From NCBI GenBank assembly GCA_002385475.1, contig DGDO01000021.1, positions 50,831-60,362 on the forward strand: DNA of 9,532 nt, read 5' to 3'. The position numbers were made by a program, and so were the translations under genes. The stretch comes from Candidatus Sordicultor fermentans (GTDB lineage Bacteria > Atribacterota > Atribacteria > Atribacterales > Caldatribacteriaceae). Under the pieces are notes generated by a model, which did no database searches, had not been told where the DNA came from, and saw only the letters and a program-made list of their open reading frames with translations. Below, piece after piece: positions 6,869 through 9,532 of this stretch (the first letter of the stretch is position 1; every line of letters starts with the position of its first letter).

Positions 6869-8140
6869 TCATTCCTCTGCCAAAATCTGATTTATTGTAT
6901 CTGCTGCTTTTCTTATCGCATTTTCCGGTGTTTCTCTGTTGAGCATGACTGATTCAATCATTACTACCAAAGGTGAAGTTGCTTCTCTCCCAAATACTTC
7001 TTCTCTTTTCACAATCGGTGGATAATAGTGAGTAAAAGGCAGAGATTCCGCAAAAGCTTTCGATAGTTTGAGATTTTTGAATTCTTCAGACTCTAAAACC
7101 TCTTTTCTTACTGGCAGGTGGCCTGCCTTCTGAGTCCAGATCAGACTCTCATCAGAGAGAAACTTTATAAGTTTCATCCCCGCTTCCATTTTTTGAACAT
7201 TGTCCGTAGCTGTCAGCACCAAAACATGTGAATCACCCCATGTTGCTGGCTGGTCATATATGACTGGCAATGGAGTAGTTCCATATTCTAAACTTTCGTA
7301 TTTATTAAAATCGTACATAGCCCAAGGACCTGTTATATCCATTGCCACTATCTCTTTAACAAAATCATCATCAGGAGATGCTTCTTCTTTCGGAACAACT
7401 TCATACTTATATACTAAGTCCTGTAAAAATTGCAGAGATTCTATCCCTATTTGGTTATCAAATGCTGCTCTCTTAAGATCATCGGTAAGTATTTTTCCAT
7501 CCTTATGCTGCCACACCAAAGACATCCAAATCCTGAAAGGTATCCCTCCGCTATAAGCAAGACCAAACCCATATCGATCGTCTTTGGTTAGCTTCTGAGC
7601 ACAGCTTAAAAATTCTTCCCCATCTTTAGGAGGATTATCAGGATCCAGTCCAGCGTCTCTAAAGAGTTTTGTATTGTAATATAGGGCAAGAGGATGCATA
7701 TCGAGAGGAATGGCATATCTTGTTCCATTTAGTTGTGTTCCTTCCCAAGCCGTTTCTACAAAATCTTCTTTCTTGAACCCTACCTCTTCTGCTAATTTAC
7801 CAATATCAGCTAACACACCAAAACTAGCTTGTTGAGTAAGAGCTGATTGCTGCATTGTCAACACATCCGGAGCAGCCCCTACACGATAGTCAAGCAATAG
7901 TTTGGTGTAAAGCGTGCTCCAGTCCATGATTTCTTCATTGACATGTATTCCATATTCATTGGTTTCATTAAACTTGGAGATGAGCTCAGTAAGTACTACA
8001 TTCTCCGGAGCACCTACCCCATTCCAAAAAGTGATTTCGATTTTAGAAGCAGCCAAGGCATTTCCACTTAGGCCCATAGAAAATACCACTAAAATCACAC
8101 CTACCATTAAAATTTCAAACACCAACAATAATTTTTTCAT
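6869..8140 (-). CDS. Extracellular/periplasmic sugar-binding protein of a CUT1 ABC importer
   Basis: A 423-residue solute-binding protein of the bacterial family 1 type, which captures an oligosaccharide or sugar derivative and delivers it to the two permeases. The N-terminus is a signal peptide: MKK, a hydrophobic stretch to about residue 24, then GNALA with likely signal peptidase I cleavage near residue 30. There is no lipobox Cys. The mature start KIEITFWNG, the YAIPLDMHPLALYYNTKLFRDAG region and DITGPWAMYDF are typical of this family. It is the first operon gene, with AAAGGAG about 7 nt before ATG 8140. A soluble binding protein without lipid anchor suits an organism with a periplasm or outer envelope, unlike the lipoproteins usual in monoderm Firmicutes. 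The ligand is unknown. Confidence 0.94.
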   Translation of the reverse strand: MKKLLLVFEILMVGVILVVFSMGLSGNALAASKIEITFWNGVGAPENVVLTELISKFNETNEYGIHVNEEIMDWSTLYTKLLLDYRVGAAPDVLTMQQSALTQQASFGVLADIGKLAEEVGFKKEDFVETAWEGTQLNGTRYAIPLDMHPLALYYNTKLFRDAGLDPDNPPKDGEEFLSCAQKLTKDDRYGFGLAYSGGIPFRIWMSLVWQHKDGKILTDDLKRAAFDNQIGIESLQFLQDLVYKYEVVPKEEASPDDDFVKEIVAMDITGPWAMYDFNKYESLEYGTTPLPVIYDQPATWGDSHVLVLTATDNVQKMEAGMKLIKFLSDESLIWTQKAGHLPVRKEVLESEEFKNLKLSKAFAESLPFTHYYPPIVKREEVFGREATSPLVVMIESVMLNRETPENAIRKAADTINQILAEE

Positions 8141-8305
8141 TTCCCTTCTCCTTTCATAAAAAGACTTGATATTAGTAGTTTTTGCTTTTTAAAGCTATAA
8201 AGCTTTATACTTTTAGATCGCCTCCTTTTAGGTCAAGTAATTTACCATTTTTTTCTTTACTAAATTAAGCTTGCCATTAGCTCATCATCTGTCTTTTCAA
8301 GCTTT
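8141..8305 (-). promoter_or_regulatory. Operon leader with likely promoter and operator region
   Basis: The stretch between the repressor fossil and the binding-protein gene should hold the operon promoter. Read on the minus strand it has TTGACC (8236-8231) as a possible -35 and TATAAA (8209-8204) as a possible -10. The 21-nt gap between them is too long for an ideal sigma-A promoter, so the exact promoter is uncertain. An AAAGGAGG-like sequence near 8220-8228 is followed by no usable start codon. A weak AAGCTTG/CAAGCTT repeat (8267-8273, 8298-8304) lies near the end of the repressor fossil. Confidence 0.45.
8190..8207. promoter_or_regulatory. Operator-like palindrome upstream of the operon
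   Basis: TAAAGCT-ATAA-AGCTTTA is an 18-bp inverted repeat with a 4-nt spacer. It overlaps the putative -10 and lies about 50 bp before the first gene. LacI/CcpA-family operators are palindromes of similar size, some with AAAGC...GCTTT arms, though their centre is usually CG. The neighbouring LacI-family fossil makes an operator plausible; binding is not shown. Confidence 0.4.
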
Positions 8306-8645
8306 TCATACCCCTATGAAATCTCTAAAGTAACTGGTATTTTCTTCAAGAAGTGCTCCTGCAATTGTCCTACTTGTTTCTCTTGCAATAAGCTTATCAC
8401 CTCCTTCTTAATATTTGAAGGTCTGTAGTCTATAAAAATAAAAAACAATTGAGCAGCGACAGAACCAATGGTATATATTGGCTGAGAAATAGTTATTAAT
8501 GGAGGGTTATAAGAGAAGTCCACTCCAAATCATCAAAACCCACAATTCCTATTTCCTCTGGAATTTTAATTTTAAGCTCTTTTAAGACTAAAAGCGCTCC
8601 TGTCATCCTTACACTGTTGACTATAATAAAAATAGCATCTGGAAG
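8306..8645 (-). pseudogene. LacI-family repressor, C-terminal fossil with frameshifts
   Basis: Three reading frames in turn encode parts of the effector-binding domain C-terminus. First comes PDAIFIIVNS...EIGIVGFDDLEWTSL (from about 8640 to 8530), then NPPLITISQPIYTIGSVAAQ in a second frame after loss of one base near 8516, then LIARETSRTIAGALLEEN in a third frame ending at TGA 8306-8308. These match the usual order IGIVGFDD, NPPLTTIxQPxxxIG and a C-terminal xLIxRE motif. The helix-turn-helix N-terminus is absent; the fossil stops where an IS3-type fragment begins. It points toward the operon and lies directly upstream, as a local regulator would. The regulator is non-functional here unless these are sequencing errors. 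The exact right boundary is blurred by a few shared bases. Confidence 0.85.
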
Positions 8646-8965
8646 AACTGAAAAAGGAAGGGCATACAATTAAAGCTGCCTGTGAAGCTCTGGGTATAGC
8701 AAGAAGCAGTTATTACACATCTTGGAAAAGACAGACAACTGAAAAAGCAGAAAGAAAAGTTAAAGAAAAAGATGCAGAGATAAAGAAATCAAGACTCTTC
8801 ATCCTTTCTGGGGATACAGAAGAAAACTCTTGGCTGAGGCACCGGGAGAACATAGTTATCAATGAGAAACGAGTAAGAAGGATTATGAAGGAAGAAAATC
8901 TAATGATGGAAGCTAAGAAGTACAAAGCTAAAAGAACTCCCCAGAGGAGAAAGGGAGGGCAGGAT
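8642..8965 (+). pseudogene. IS3-family transposase OrfB, N-terminal fragment, decayed
   Basis: The start EELKKEGHTIKAACEALGI followed by ARSSYY is the usual N-terminus of IS3-type OrfB. HPFWGYRRKLLAEAPG is encoded in a shifted frame from base 8800, and INEKRVRRIMKEENLM plus KYKAKRTPQRRK return in the first frame. Thus two compensating indels flank the HPFWGYR block. The catalytic DDE core, OrfA and both inverted-repeat ends are missing. It is the broken remnant of an insertion sequence in opposite orientation to the LacI fossil, whose N-terminal half it replaces. It cannot encode an active transposase. Confidence 0.82.
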
Positions 8966-9263
8966 AGCATATCAATCAGTGCAGAAAAAAGCACTGAGTA
9001 ACTTAGCCAGGCAGTTGATGGGGGAGTAAGGGGAAATATTCTTTCCCTTAATATAAGAAGATAAAGACAGAATAAGAGAATAAGAAAATACAAGAAAGAG
9101 AAAAAAAGAAAAATCAGGAATTTGCCGAAACATTAAGCAAAATAAAGCTAAAAGATATTGAAGGATACAACGACGTTGTGGTAAAGATTTGATTGGGAGA
9201 AATAAGGTAGTCCGTTGGCCTTAACAGAGTTTTTTAGAAAGAGAAACGGAAGAAGTGCAGTTC
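8966..9263. other. Non-genic stretch between IS fragment and tRNA-Trp
   Basis: No complete gene is seen on either strand. The plus strand is purine-rich (9056-9115). Part of it (9076-9192, plus) is open for 38 codons without a start codon and ends AETLSKIKLKDIEGYNDVVV-KI at TGA 9190-9192. It looks more like coding sequence than its surroundings and may be the tail of another broken mobile-element gene, but I do not recognise it. The secE gene often found here, downstream of tRNA-Trp on the minus strand, is not present. Confidence 0.55.
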
Positions 9264-9340
9264 TGGCAGGCCCGGCAGGATTTGAACCTGCAACCCCCGG
9301 TTTTGGAGACCGGTGCTCTAGCCGTTAGAGCTACGGACCT
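9264..9340 (-). tRNA. tRNA-Trp (CCA anticodon)
   Basis: A full cloverleaf can be drawn: acceptor AGGTCCG with CGGGCCT (one T-G wobble), D-arm GCTC/GAGC, anticodon stem CCGGT/ACCGG with loop CTCCAAA (anticodon CCA at 9304-9306), a 5-nt variable loop, T-arm GCAGG/CCTGC with loop TTCAAAT, discriminator G and an encoded CCA (9264-9266). It lies 8 bp after rpmG and is probably co-transcribed with it. Confidence 0.96.
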
Positions 9341-9348
9341 GCGTTTTT

Positions 9349-9498
9349 TTATCTTATTTCTCGATGGACAGTATGTTTACGACAATGAGGACAATACTTT
9401 TTAAACTCCAGGCGAGCGGTTTTGGTTTTCTTATTCTTGCTTCCCTGGTAGTTTCTCCTTTTACAATCGGTACATTCAAAGGTTATAGTCTCTTGCAC
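9349..9498 (-). CDS. rpmG: 50S ribosomal protein L33, zinc-binding form
   Basis: A 49-residue protein too short for most gene callers but unmistakable. It has CTDC (residues 9-12) and CPHC (36-39), the zinc-ribbon cysteines, KRRNYQGSKNKK, and the C-terminal RKHTVHREIR. It is a component of the large ribosomal subunit. Two GTG codons follow each other at 9501 and 9498; the second is chosen because GGAGG (9506-9510) then lies 7 nt upstream and the length fits the family. It sits between the probable end of tuf and tRNA-Trp, the classical order. Confidence 0.95.
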   Translation of the reverse strand: MQETITFECTDCKRRNYQGSKNKKTKTARLEFKKYCPHCRKHTVHREIR

Positions 9499-9510
9499 CA
9501 CTTATCCTCC

Positions 9511-9532
9511 CTATTCAATAATATCAGCTACT
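9511..9532 (-). CDS. tuf: Probable last codons of elongation factor Tu, rest outside window
   Basis: Only VADIIE-stop is inside the window. This agrees with the conserved C-terminus of EF-Tu (VV-T/A-E/D-IIE) and with its place just before rpmG and tRNA-Trp. Six residues are thin evidence, so the call rests mainly on gene order. Confidence 0.6.

Noticed and set aside
8204..8236. TTGACC / TATAAA as a firm sigma-A promoter
   Set aside because: The boxes are 21 nt apart, clearly longer than the 16-18 nt optimum, so it is only mentioned as possible.
8314..8523. A separate small 69-codon gene
   Set aside because: Its residues NPPLITISQPIYTIG belong to the middle of the LacI C-terminal domain and continue in other frames on both sides; it is part of the fossil.
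8713..9093. Open minus-strand frame of 126 codons across the IS fragment
   Set aside because: It is antisense to the recognisable OrfB fragment, and its hydrophobic, Ser/Phe/Leu-rich product follows from the purine-rich opposite strand.
1..9532. CRISPR array, rRNA or a complete insertion sequence
   Set aside because: No regularly spaced repeats, rRNA-like sequence, or transposase with both terminal inverted repeats was seen.

Overview
The window holds a compact seven-gene carbohydrate-uptake and processing operon on the minus strand (about 924-8140). It is bounded on one side by the end of an ABC exporter gene (plus strand, 2-805) and on the other by gene debris next to a tuf-rpmG-tRNA-Trp block (9264-9532, minus strand).

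Organism: a bacterium of moderate to low GC. The exporter half resembles the TM288-type subunit of heterodimeric exporters from Firmicutes and Thermotogae. The order tuf-rpmG-tRNA-Trp is common in those groups and in several other phyla. A CMP-Kdo-synthetase-like gene and a sugar-binding protein with a type I signal peptide (no lipobox cysteine) hint at an outer membrane or periplasm, so a diderm anaerobe is a reasonable guess. The genus cannot be told from this sequence.

Layout from left to right: the exporter nucleotide-binding domain; a convergent intergenic stretch with a 12-bp hairpin that terminates the minus-strand operon; then, read against the operon direction, a DapA/NanA-family aldolase, a BNR/Asp-box sialidase-like glycosidase with no canonical start codon, a KdsB-like cytidylyltransferase, an unrecognised 408-residue protein with a possible deoxyhypusine-synthase-like pattern and a 34-bp perfect palindrome inside its gene, two MalG/MalF-type permeases, and a CUT1-type sugar-binding protein. 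A large inverted repeat separates the binding-protein gene from the permeases. No ATPase gene for this importer is present.

Upstream of the operon lie a short leader with an operator-like palindrome, the C-terminal fossil of a LacI-family repressor with at least two frameshifts, a decayed IS3-family OrfB fragment in the opposite orientation that abuts the repressor fossil, and about 300 bp of non-genic sequence. Then come tRNA-Trp, rpmG and the last codons of a gene that is probably tuf. The secE gene that usually follows tRNA-Trp in this cluster is not seen, so the accessory block seems to join the housekeeping cluster at the tRNA.

How the genes may work together (inference): the importer brings in an oligosaccharide or acidic sugar, the sialidase-fold enzyme cuts a glycosidic bond, the DapA-type aldolase cleaves or forms a 2-keto-3-deoxy acid, and the KdsB-like enzyme activates a 3-deoxy-ulosonic acid with CMP. 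Together they suggest scavenging or remodelling of a Kdo-like or other ulosonic acid, with one step done by a protein of unknown function. This combination is the most interesting part of the window.
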